Below are positions 56,789 to 64,000 of a DNA stretch of 64,000 bases, piece after piece (position 1 is the first letter of the stretch; every line of letters starts with the position of its first letter). The stretch comes from Merdimmobilis hominis (GTDB lineage: Bacteria; Bacillota; Clostridia; Oscillospirales; Ruminococcaceae). The stretch lies in assembly GCF_021109255.1 (NCBI RefSeq), contig NZ_JAJODG010000002.1; one strand, 5' to 3'. The notes beneath the pieces were generated by a model. The model saw nothing but the letters and a program-made list of their open reading frames with translations. It did not search any database and had not been told where the DNA came from. A program made the position numbers and the translations under genes.

Positions 56789-57220
56789 TTAAATCTTGCG
56801 CACGTCTACCACGCCGCGCTGGTGGCGGACGATCTCGATGAGCTGATCCTCGTCGATGTCCTCCGCATTGATGCGGGCGGAGATGGAGACCGGCGCCACC
56901 CCGTCAGTGGGGATGTTCTGATTGACGGTGATGATGTTGGCCCCCACCTGATACAGCTGGGTCAGCAGGGCGGACAGCACGCCGGGCTCGTCTTCCAAGG
57001 TAGTGTTAAAGGTCACCATCCGCTCCGAGAGGCGGTTGTCATAGGGATATACCGAATCCTTGTATTTGTAAAAGGCGCTTCGGGAGATCCCCGCCAGTTT
57101 GGCAGCTTCAGAGGAACTTTTGGCCTTGCCCTGAGCAATCAGTTTTTTGGCTTGTACCACCTTAAAAAAAACATCGGGCAGCACATTGGTATTCACGAGT
57201 AAGTATTTGGGCTTATCCAT
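56789..57220 (-). CDS. ACT domain-containing protein (PheB/UPF0735-like)
   Basis: 143 residues. The first ~70 residues form a helical, HTH-like part (ASSEAAKLAGISRSAFYKYK fits a helix-turn-helix), and the C-terminal ~70 an ACT domain (FNTTLEDEPGVLSALLTQLY). This matches PheB-like proteins found next to homoserine dehydrogenase or aspartokinase genes, and a regulatory role in amino-acid synthesis is likely but unproven. ATG 57220 follows TGGAGG at slightly long spacing. Promoter at 57264-57292. Confidence 0.9.
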   Translation of the reverse strand: MDKPKYLLVNTNVLPDVFFKVVQAKKLIAQGKAKSSSEAAKLAGISRSAFYKYKDSVYPYDNRLSERMVTFNTTLEDEPGVLSALLTQLYQVGANIITVNQNIPTDGVAPVSISARINAEDIDEDQLIEIVRHQRGVVDVRKI

Positions 57221-57263
57221 AGATTGTCCGCCTCCAGCATACGAGTGTTTTATGAATGGAAAC

Positions 57264-57292
57264 AATATACCATTGGAAGCGCCCAAATTCAA
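57264..57292 (-). promoter_or_regulatory. Promoter of the ACT gene
   Basis: TTGAAT (57287-57292), 17-bp spacer, TATATT (57264-57269), minus strand. Confidence 0.55.
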
Positions 57293-57394
57293 TGGGAAAT
57301 TTCCCCCATTTTTCCGGATTTGTCTGGAAATTCCTTCTTCAAGGGTGATTATACCACCCATGCTGTGTTTTTCTTTGTCTTATCCTGCCGGATA

Positions 57395-57423
57395 TTGCAT
57401 TCGCTCAAAAAATTTTCTATTAT
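57395..57423 (+). promoter_or_regulatory. Promoter of the YtvI-like gene
   Basis: TTGCAT (57395-57400), 17-bp spacer, TATTAT (57418-57423). Confidence 0.55.
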
Positions 57424-57661
57424 AAGAAAAATTTGTTGATATTCCATAGGAAATAAGCTGCATTTCCAAATTTTAGAAGAAATTTCTGTTGGTTTTTCCG
57501 CCGGAAAATTTCCCGCGGCCCCTTCATATTCCCCAGCTTGTCCGCATAGGATAATAGCCAAAGACGCTGTGCGCTGCCTTCCACTTGTTCCCATTTTGGG
57601 GCATCTTTTCCCCGGGTGAAGGATGCGGCGCACAAGAATTTTTTTAAAGGAGGGAGATTGC

Positions 57662-58738
57662 TTGCGGGATTCCCAAAAGAAAAAATTCATTTTAAACGTT
57701 CTGTTCCTACTGGCAGTGGCGCTGTGCCTCTACGTTTTTTTCCGCTGCGCCCTGTGCTGGCTGCTCCCTTTCGTGCTGGGCCTTGCCATCGCCTTCTGCC
57801 TCAAACCGGCCACCGAGTGGATCGCCCGGGTGACCCGGATGCGCCGCAAGCCCTCAGCCATCTGTGCGGCTGTGCTGTTCTATACTTTGTTGGGGGCCCT
57901 CATCTGGCTGCTTTCCACCTTCCTGTTCGGTCAGTTTGCCACCCTAGCCCAGCAGCTCCCTGACTTCTTCCTCTATGAGATTCTTCCCTTGGTGGAGCGG
58001 ATCAACCGGTGGAGCCTCTCCCTCTTTTCCCGCTATTCCCCCGAGATCTCCGAGCCGGTGCGCCAGCTCCAAGACGGAGTGATCGCCTTCTTCCAAGAGC
58101 TCACCAGCGCCATCCCCATGTTTTTAGCCCAATGGGTAGCCGGGTTGGCGGGCAAAATCCCCTACTTCTTCATGGCAGCAATCTTCACTGTGGTCTCCTC
58201 GGTGTTCCTATGCATCGACTACCAGACGGTGGTTTCCTTCCTCTTCCGCCAGCTGCCGGAGAGCTGGCGCCCGGTGGTGCTGGAGGTCAAAAACTTTATG
58301 GTCTCCTCCCTGTTCAGCATGGGGCGAGCCTACTGTTACATCCTGCTGTTTACCTTTTTGGAGATCTTTGCCGGGCTGTGGCTGCTGCGGGTGCCCTCCG
58401 CTTTGGTCATTGCCGCCATCATCGCTTTTTTGGACATCCTCCCTCTCATCGGCAGCGGGGGCATCCTCATCCCCTGGGCCCTTTTGGAGCTGCTGCGAGG
58501 CGGGTATCCCTTGGGGGTTGGACTTCTCATCCTCTACGGGATTGTCACGGTGGTGCGCAACGCCATTGAACCGAAATTGGTAGGGCAGGAGATCGGCCTA
58601 CACCCATTGGCCACCATTACCGCTATGTTTCTAGGACTCAACCTGGCCGGCTTCGGCGGGATGTTGACTGCCCCGCTAGCCGTGCTGCTGATCAAACACC
58701 TCAACGAAGAGGGGATCATCACCCTCTACCGCCCCTAA
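57662..58738 (+). CDS. ytvI: AI-2E family transporter, YtvI-like (sporulation integral membrane protein)
   Basis: 358 residues with ~8 hydrophobic helices and the AI-2E/UPF0118 motifs: PFVLGLAIAFCLKPATEWI near the start, and DILPLIGSGGILIPWALLEL plus PKLVGQEIGLHPLATITAMF near the end. It most resembles YtvI, made during sporulation; other family members export signals or act as antiporters. TTG 57662 is preferred (AAAGGAGGG 7 bp upstream) over ATG 57623, which lacks a spaced ribosome site. It is monocistronic. The exact role is open. Confidence 0.88.
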   Translation: MRDSQKKKFILNVLFLLAVALCLYVFFRCALCWLLPFVLGLAIAFCLKPATEWIARVTRMRRKPSAICAAVLFYTLLGALIWLLSTFLFGQFATLAQQLPDFFLYEILPLVERINRWSLSLFSRYSPEISEPVRQLQDGVIAFFQELTSAIPMFLAQWVAGLAGKIPYFFMAAIFTVVSSVFLCIDYQTVVSFLFRQLPESWRPVVLEVKNFMVSSLFSMGRAYCYILLFTFLEIFAGLWLLRVPSALVIAAIIAFLDILPLIGSGGILIPWALLELLRGGYPLGVGLLILYGIVTVVRNAIEPKLVGQEIGLHPLATITAMFLGLNLAGFGGMLTAPLAVLLIKHLNEEGIITLYRP

Positions 58739-58843
58739 CCTGGCCACAGCCGCCCCCGTTTTTTCGGCGAGAGCGGCTATTTCCCGTGGGGATCCCCAAC
58801 GTTTTTCACCCGTTTTGGCCAACTAGTGAAAAGGGACATGCCT

Positions 58844-60202
58844 TTACAGCTTTTTCTTCCGGCGAGGGGCCTTTCCTTCCTTCAAGGTGCCGAACACCAC
58901 CGGGGAAAGGAGGGCCAAGGCGATCAAGTTGGGGACTGCCATCAGCCCATTGAGCAGGTCGGAGAGGTTCCAAATCTCCTCCACCCGGACGCAAGCCCCC
59001 ACTACCGCCAAGGCGATGAACCCAAACCGGTAGATTCCTATGGCTCTCCCACTGTGGGGGAACAGGTATTCCAGCGCCTTCTCGCCGTAAAAGCACCAGC
59101 CCAGCATAGAGGCCAATGCAAAAAACAGCATGCAGAATGCCACTAAATAGCCAGAGAGGTCCCCCATGACCACCCCAAAGGAGGCGGTGGTCAGCTGGGC
59201 GCCATCCAATCCGCAGCGCCACAGCTTCCCTTCCTCTGCGGTGAGGATCACCAAGGTGGTGAGGGTGCAGCAAAGGATGGTGTCCAAAAACACCTCCACA
59301 ATGCCCCACATCCCCTGGACACGGGGGCTTTTGGCATCGGCGGCACCGTGGGCAATGGGCGCGGAGCCCAGGCCCGCTTCGTTGGAGAACACCCCTCGGG
59401 CCACTCCAAGCCGCACCGCTTGGGAAACCCCGTAGCCCAATCCCCCACCCATGGCCGCCACCGGGTGGAAAGCGCTGTGGAAAATGAGGGAAAAAGCTGC
59501 CGGGATCTGCCCCCAATTACAATACAAAACGTATAGACAGGCCCCAATATACAAAATTGACAGGAAGGGGATGATGGCTTCCGCCACCTTTCCAATCCGT
59601 TTTACCCCGCCAACCACCACGAACCCCACCACAGCGGCCACCGCCGTCCCGGTGAGGATGGGCGGCACCCCAGCGGCTGCGTAGGCCGATTCGGCGATGG
59701 AGTTGGACTGGGCCATGTTGCCAATGCCGAAAGAAGCAGCCACACAGAGGGCGGCAAAGACGGCGGCCAGCGGCTTCATCCCCAATCCCTTTTCCATATA
59801 GTACATAGGCCCGCCTTTGTGTTCCCCGCCCGGGCCGGTGATCCGGTACTGGACCGCCAGGGCCACTTCGGCATATTTGGTCATCATCCCGAACAGGGCG
59901 CTGACCCACATCCAAAAGATAGCCCCCGGCCCGCCGGCCGTGATGGCGGTGGCCACCCCGGCGATGTTGCCGGTGCCCATCGTGCCTGCCAAAGCGGTGG
60001 ACACCGCTTGGAAAGGGCTGATCCCCCCTTTGCTCTCCCGCTGGCCGGAGAAGAGGCCGCCCAAGGTGCTGCGAAAAACCTCCCCCATGCGGCGCAGCTG
60101 GAAAAAACCGCTGCCCACGGTAAAATATAGGCCGATGCCAAACAAAAGGGCCACCATCCAGGGGCCCCATACAAAATCCTCCAGCCACTGGTACCAATTC
60201 AT
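58844..60202 (-). CDS. Sodium:alanine symporter family protein (AGCS)
   Basis: 452 residues, ~10-11 helices. AGCS hallmarks: LAGTMGTGNIAGVATAITAG near residues 72-91, GGPGAIFWMWVSALFGMMTKYAEV, HKGGPMYYMEKGLG, and GVFSNEAGLGSAPIAHGAA. It imports alanine or glycine with Na+. ATG 60202 follows GGGGAGG; a longer frame upstream has no ribosome site. A KAPRRKKKL basic tail lies at the C-terminus. Confidence 0.95.
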   Translation of the reverse strand: MNWYQWLEDFVWGPWMVALLFGIGLYFTVGSGFFQLRRMGEVFRSTLGGLFSGQRESKGGISPFQAVSTALAGTMGTGNIAGVATAITAGGPGAIFWMWVSALFGMMTKYAEVALAVQYRITGPGGEHKGGPMYYMEKGLGMKPLAAVFAALCVAASFGIGNMAQSNSIAESAYAAAGVPPILTGTAVAAVVGFVVVGGVKRIGKVAEAIIPFLSILYIGACLYVLYCNWGQIPAAFSLIFHSAFHPVAAMGGGLGYGVSQAVRLGVARGVFSNEAGLGSAPIAHGAADAKSPRVQGMWGIVEVFLDTILCCTLTTLVILTAEEGKLWRCGLDGAQLTTASFGVVMGDLSGYLVAFCMLFFALASMLGWCFYGEKALEYLFPHSGRAIGIYRFGFIALAVVGACVRVEEIWNLSDLLNGLMAVPNLIALALLSPVVFGTLKEGKAPRRKKKL

Positions 60203-60277
60203 CTGAAGTTTCCTCCCCATCCCATATGCTTTGTTCTTGTATATGAAAAGGGGCCGGGCTTTCATGCCGGGCAAAAT

Positions 60278-60305
60278 CAAAAGGCCCCGCACAAGCGGAG
60301 CCTTT
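60278..60305. terminator. Terminator between the glyoxalase and symporter genes
   Basis: AAAAGGC-C-CCGC/GCGG-A-GCCTTTT, 11 pairs with one mismatch, ACAA loop; Ts on both strands. Confidence 0.65.
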
Positions 60306-60350
60306 TAACTGATTATCTGTAAAATTCCAAGGAAAATTCCAATGTGGGGA

Positions 60351-60719
60351 TTAGCGGACCGGTACAATTTCCAGCCAATACCCATCGGGGTCGCTGATGA
60401 AATAGATGCCCATTTTGGGATTCTCATAGCAGATACATCCCATTTCTTTATGGGTCTTGTAGGCGCCGTCGAAATCATCGGTGGAGAAAGCCAGATGGAT
60501 TTCGTTGTCCCCCAGGTCGTAGGGGTCTTTGCGGTCCCGCAGCCAGGTCAGCTCCAGGTTGTGGGGAGTGACCCCATCCCCCAGATAGGAGAGGATAAAG
60601 CTGCCGTCCTCCGCCTCTTTGCGCCGGACTTCGGTGAGGCCCAGGGCCTTCTGGTAAAATTCCAAGCTGCGGTCAAGGTCCAGCACATTGATGTTGTTGT
60701 GGGCAAATTTAAAACTCAT
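60351..60719 (-). CDS. gloA: Lactoylglutathione lyase-like glyoxalase (VOC family)
   Basis: 122 residues, two beta-alpha-beta-beta-beta units. Metal ligands His7, Glu56, His75 and Glu117 are all in place. The family converts the methylglyoxal hemithioacetal to a lactoyl-thiol; many Clostridia lack glutathione, so another thiol cofactor may serve. ATG 60719 follows GGAGGGGG at 8 bp. Confidence 0.9.
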   Translation of the reverse strand: MSFKFAHNNINVLDLDRSLEFYQKALGLTEVRRKEAEDGSFILSYLGDGVTPHNLELTWLRDRKDPYDLGDNEIHLAFSTDDFDGAYKTHKEMGCICYENPKMGIYFISDPDGYWLEIVPVR

Positions 60720-60848
60720 GGGCGATTCCCCCTCCAGCACACGGTTGTGGTTCTATTTCTTCTATGGTTTTATTATATGGGAATCCCGCTGAAATTTCCC
60801 CCTTATTTCATGACTTCCCGATTACAATTTGGTAACGCGGGCAACACT

Positions 60849-61178
60849 TTAGCTGATGTAATCTTCAATGCGGTTGATCAGTTCCTCGTAGTCCTTCACA
60901 TAGACCCCTTGGTTCAGCTGGCCCCGGTCATATTCCGGCAGCAGGCGGACATACACATCAAAGACCATCTCGGGCGTGTCTTTATCTTTCAAAAAGACCG
61001 CCAGGCGGCCCTCGTGTTCCCGCAGGATATACTCATATTCCCCCACCGGAACTTGCTTGGCCTGTTCCTGGGCCGGGAGCTGGGCGCTGTTTCTCTGTTC
61101 CCATGCAATCGCCAGGCCGGCGCTCAAACAGCCTGCGATGACCATGGCTGCTAAGGTAAAGAACAATGTTTTTTTCAT
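60849..61178 (-). CDS. Membrane-anchored BofC C-terminal-domain-like protein
   Basis: 109 residues. An N-terminal signal anchor (MKKTLFFTLAAMVIAGCLSA) is followed by a linker and a ~65-residue domain: YEYILREHEGRLAVFLKD, the VYVRLLPEYDRGQLNQGVYV strand-helix and DYEELINRIEDYIS. This fits the BofC C-terminal domain, known from a forespore protein that restrains the SpoIVB-sigmaK checkpoint in Bacillus. The Clostridia protein lacks the BofC N-terminal domain, so its role may differ. ATG 61178 follows TGGAGG at 5 bp. It is divergent from the PBP gene. Confidence 0.8.
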   Translation of the reverse strand: MKKTLFFTLAAMVIAGCLSAGLAIAWEQRNSAQLPAQEQAKQVPVGEYEYILREHEGRLAVFLKDKDTPEMVFDVYVRLLPEYDRGQLNQGVYVKDYEELINRIEDYIS

Positions 61179-61483
61179 CACAGCCTCCATATGCCAAAAA
61201 GTTGATTTCACCCGGTAGTTTGGCCCATTTTTTCCACCTCTATTCCACCCCGAGAAGGGGGATTTTACAGGATTTTGATTTTTATTAACACTTTCTCGCC
61301 AAGATATGATATAATGCCTACAGGTGCGGGCTTTTCTGGCGGCGCCCATTCTATTGTCCTCAACAGGGACATGCCCGCCCTTTTGAACCGCTGTCTTTGT
61401 TTATCCTATGCCGGATGGAACCGTTCCGGCAATTCGGCCGTACCGGCGGCCAAATCCTGTTTGCTTCAAAGGAGGCGAAGCCT
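61179..61483. promoter_or_regulatory. Divergent region between the BofC-like gene and the PBP gene
   Basis: 305 bp without a gene. On the plus strand an extended -10 TGATATAAT (61307-61315) lies ~170 bp upstream of the PBP start; the -35 is poor (TTAACA with 19-bp spacing). AAAGGAGG precedes the PBP ATG. Confidence 0.55.
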
Positions 61484-63718
61484 ATGAAGAAAAAAGATAA
61501 CCGTCCTGCGGCCGACAACAATCAGCCGGAGAAAAAACCCAAGGCCCGCAAAAAGCGCAAACTTTCCCCTTTGGCCCGGGTTTTGATCATCATTGTACTC
61601 ATCTGCATCATTGCCGGCTCCATTGTCGCCGCAGTGCTGACGGTCTATATCCTCAAGTACATTGGCTCGGACGACACCCTCGACTTGACTGATGTCAAGC
61701 TAAGCTATTCCACCATCCTCTATGCCATGGATGAAAGCACCGGCGAATACTATGAATTCCACCGGCTGCACGATGTGGAAAACCGCATCTGGGTGGATTA
61801 CGACGACATTCCCCAGGATTTGGTCAACGGATTTATCGCCCTGGAGGACAAGAGGTTCCCCTACCACCACGGCGTGGACTGGAAGCGCACCATCGGGGCG
61901 GCTGTCAACCTGTTTATCCCCATTTATGAAGGCAAACCCGGCGGTTCTACCATCACTCAGCAGCTGATTAAAAACGTCACCGGCGACAACGCTGTCCGGG
62001 TGGACCGCAAGGTGCGGGAAATCTTCCAGGCACTCAATTTGGAAAAGCGCTACTCCAAGGAACAAATCATGGAGGCGTACCTGAACACCATCGCCCTGGG
62101 CAGCGGCACCAACGGCGTCCAGGCGGCGGCCAACCTGTATTTCGGCAAGGATGTCAAAGATTTAAATTTGGCCGAATGCGCTTCGCTGGTGGCCATCACC
62201 AAAAATCCATCGGTCTACAACCCCTTCTACAACCCGGAAAACAATAAGTCCCGCCAAGAGGACTGCCTGTACATGATGCATGAACAGGGGTACATCAACG
62301 ACGAGGAGTATGAAGAGGCCCTCAATTACCCGCTGGAATTCAAAAAAGAAGAGCACATTGAAAAGATCAACGACACCCAAAGCTGGTTCGTAGACTATGT
62401 GACCGAGGAGGTCATCAACGACTTGGTGGAGGAAAAAGGCTACACCAAGGAGTATGCGGAAAGCCAGATCTACAAAGGCGGGTACCGCATCTACACCACC
62501 ATCGATGTGGAGATGCAGGACTACCTGGAAGAGGTCTACCTCTACAACACCAACACTTTCCCGGCGGTGTACAACGCCGAATACCCGGAATCCGCCTTTG
62601 TAATCACCGACCTTCACGGCGGGATCAAGGCATTGGCTGGCTCCAACCGGCCTAAAGAAGGCGCAAGGCTCTTCAACCGGGCCACCAGCGCCCGGCGGCA
62701 CCCCGGTTCCACCATCAAGCCCATAGCGTCCTACAGCCCGGCTTTTGAGCAGGATTTGATCACCTGGTCCACCCTGTTCAACGACGCCCCCCTCGAGATC
62801 TCCCCCGGCAAGTACTGGCCCACTAACTTCTATTCCGGTTACTATGAAAACCCCATCACCGTGGAGTTTGCCATCCGCCGATCCGCCAACACCATTCCCG
62901 CCCAGCTGGTGGAGATGATGGGCCCCCGCACCAGCTTTGACTTCCTCAAAAACAAGCTGAATATGTACAATCTGGTGGAGCGGGAAACCATCAACGGCCG
63001 GGTGGTCACCGATATCGACCGAGCCCCCATGGCATTAGGTGCCCTCAGTGTGGGCGTCACTCCCCTGGAGATGGCCGGCGCTTACCAGATCTTCGGCAAC
63101 GGCGGCACCTTCACCCCTACCCACTCCTACACTAAGGTGCTGGACAGCAACGGCGAAGTGGTGTTGGAGAAGGACCTCACCCCCACCCGGGTCATCTCCC
63201 CCGAGACCTCCACTGTGATGAACCGGCTGCTCCAGCAGGTCACCACCGCCCCCCAGGGCACCGGTACCACCGCTAAATTTGGCGCCATGCCGGTGGCTGG
63301 CAAAACTGGTACCTCCGAGTATGACTACAACCAGTGGTTTATCGGGGTCACCCCCTATTATGTGGGCGCTTGCTGGATGGGTTATGACACCGACGCCACC
63401 ATCCGCTATGCATCCTATCCCCCACCCATCGTCTGGAAGAATGTGATGGGCCCCATCCACCAAAACCTGGCGGTGGTGGATTTCCCCACCTATGGCGATG
63501 TCTCAGTCCAGACCTACTGTATGGAAACCGGCCTTTTGGCTGGGGAGGACTGTGCCAATACCGCATCCGGATGGTACGACAACAACAATCTGCCTGAGGT
63601 TTGCGACGGCACCCATCCCGTCCCAGAAGATGAAGACAATGAGGATGAGGAGGACGATTCTTCTTCGGAAAGCTCCTCTTCTTCCCGCCGCGATGAGGAT
63701 GAGGACGAGGACGAATAA
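61484..63718 (+). CDS. Class A penicillin-binding protein (PBP1A type)
   Basis: A bifunctional peptidoglycan synthase, 744 residues: basic cytoplasmic tail, one transmembrane helix (~36-60), GT51 transglycosylase with Glu121 in ALEDKRFPYHHGVDW and GGSTITQQLIKN, then the transpeptidase with Ser409-x-x-Lys412 in HPGSTIKP, the SAN motif in RRSANTIPAQ, and Lys607 in GKTGTSEYD. The C-terminal ~30 residues are an acidic Asp/Glu/Ser tail. ATG 61484 follows AAAGGAGG at 8 bp. It polymerises and cross-links the wall. It has its own terminator and is monocistronic. Confidence 0.95.
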   Translation: MKKKDNRPAADNNQPEKKPKARKKRKLSPLARVLIIIVLICIIAGSIVAAVLTVYILKYIGSDDTLDLTDVKLSYSTILYAMDESTGEYYEFHRLHDVENRIWVDYDDIPQDLVNGFIALEDKRFPYHHGVDWKRTIGAAVNLFIPIYEGKPGGSTITQQLIKNVTGDNAVRVDRKVREIFQALNLEKRYSKEQIMEAYLNTIALGSGTNGVQAAANLYFGKDVKDLNLAECASLVAITKNPSVYNPFYNPENNKSRQEDCLYMMHEQGYINDEEYEEALNYPLEFKKEEHIEKINDTQSWFVDYVTEEVINDLVEEKGYTKEYAESQIYKGGYRIYTTIDVEMQDYLEEVYLYNTNTFPAVYNAEYPESAFVITDLHGGIKALAGSNRPKEGARLFNRATSARRHPGSTIKPIASYSPAFEQDLITWSTLFNDAPLEISPGKYWPTNFYSGYYENPITVEFAIRRSANTIPAQLVEMMGPRTSFDFLKNKLNMYNLVERETINGRVVTDIDRAPMALGALSVGVTPLEMAGAYQIFGNGGTFTPTHSYTKVLDSNGEVVLEKDLTPTRVISPETSTVMNRLLQQVTTAPQGTGTTAKFGAMPVAGKTGTSEYDYNQWFIGVTPYYVGACWMGYDTDATIRYASYPPPIVWKNVMGPIHQNLAVVDFPTYGDVSVQTYCMETGLLAGEDCANTASGWYDNNNLPEVCDGTHPVPEDEDNEDEEDDSSSESSSSSRRDEDEDEDE

Positions 63719-63732
63719 ATCCATAAGCTAGC

Positions 63733-63765
63733 GAGAGGGCGCTTTGACAGCGCCCTCTCCTTTTT
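63733..63765 (+). terminator. Terminator after the PBP gene
   Basis: Perfect 11-bp stem GAGAGGGCGCT/AGCGCCCTCTC with a 5-nt loop and CTTTTT. Confidence 0.9.
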
Positions 63766-63791
63766 ATTTTCCACTTTCCCATGGCGTCAAA

Positions 63792-63820
63792 AAGGCCGCC
63801 CTTTTCAAAGGGGCGGCCTT
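63792..63820 (-). terminator. Minus-strand terminator-like hairpin at the right end
   Basis: AAGGCCGCCC/GGGCGGCCTT with a 9-nt loop; TTTTT follows on the minus strand. It would end transcription arriving from beyond the window. Confidence 0.7.
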
Positions 63821-64000
63821 CTATTTATTTATCCTGAGCGGCTCTCCATAGGGGTGCCTTTTCTTCCCTTGTCCCAATCAAAACTGGGGATTGCACGCCC
63901 CCGGAGTGACAGCCCCCGTGGACAAAAACGTTACAATCCCCCACAAACCCAATGGGGTCAACTCCTCTCCTTTCTCAAAACAACCTGAGCTATTCTTCTT
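63821..64000. other. Right edge, no confident gene
   Basis: GC-rich, with a possible minus-strand open tail ending near 63835, but no start or domain is visible within the window. Confidence 0.4.

Larger units (their letters stand above)
57221..57661. other. Divergent AT-rich intergenic region (ACT gene / ytvI)
   Basis: 441 bp without a gene. It holds the ACT promoter (minus), a second TATAAT near 57350 on the minus strand without a good -35, and the ytvI promoter (plus) with a ~230-nt leader. No riboswitch recognised. Confidence 0.6.

Overview
The window looks like a GC-rich, spore-forming-lineage Clostridia (Bacillota; Oscillospiraceae/Ruminococcaceae type). The evidence is the gene set: a GdpP-type c-di-AMP phosphodiesterase, RNase J, a clostridial topoisomerase IV pair, a tilS-hpt-ftsH run, YtvI-like and BofC-like proteins, and Bacillus-type LexA boxes. 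Spacing and Shine-Dalgarno sites are Gram-positive, and rho-independent terminators are abundant. One tRNA gene is present. No rRNA, CRISPR array, prophage or intact insertion sequence was seen. Genus-level placement is inference.

Layout. 1-2.9 kb: recA (partial), a small OmdA-like protein, and a MarR regulator with a DegV fatty-acid-binding protein behind a TTTGAA-G-TTCAAA operator. 3-7.2 kb: a coiled-coil/cytochrome-b5-like fusion, a cytidylate-kinase-like protein, a PatB aminotransferase and an M23 peptidase. 7.2-8.45 kb: an AT-rich islet (XRE regulator plus a divergent small gene) bounded by a perfect 20-bp inverted repeat. 8.45-29.5 kb: housekeeping genes, all on the minus strand: 2-hydroxyacid dehydrogenase, rnr, secG, parC, parE, ftsH, hpt, tilS, dnaB, rplI, gdpP, RNase J (with a ~300-nt structured leader) and a sugar nucleotidyltransferase with a degenerate phosphomannomutase domain. 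29.8-32.2 kb: rnhA and the Fe-S pair nifS-iscU. 32.3-34.5 kb: a 43-residue membrane microprotein and an SGNH hydrolase/DUF4358 lipoprotein/membrane protein cluster. 34.5-35.6 kb: a cluster of DnaA-box-like 9-mers, tRNA-Leu(GAG), and a row of four perfect hairpins. 36-39 kb: a frameshifted DUF305 protein, an SOS-controlled small membrane protein, proC and a TPR protein. 39.1-45.6 kb: six catabolic-looking genes of amidohydrolase, peptidase and uncharacterised families. 45.7-51.1 kb: DUF2314/DUF2185 protein, FMN-binding lipoprotein, GrpB, and the aroA-aroC-chorismate mutase operon. 51.2-64 kb: trxB, UDP-sugar dehydrogenase, acetyltransferase, C45 hydrolase, aspartokinase, ACT protein, YtvI, Na/alanine symporter, glyoxalase, BofC-like protein and a class A PBP.

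The most striking signals are regulatory. A previously unlisted 38-codon leader peptide packed with Phe, Tyr and Trp codons lies ahead of aroA and is followed by an intrinsic terminator, the layout of ribosome-mediated attenuation. A small two-helix membrane protein has a consensus LexA box between its -35 and -10, and recA in the same window has a one-mismatch LexA box. RNase J has a long structured 5' leader. The DUF1177/AroM/M29/AbgB and IadA/creatininase genes form a plausible uncharacterised isopeptide or amide utilisation locus.
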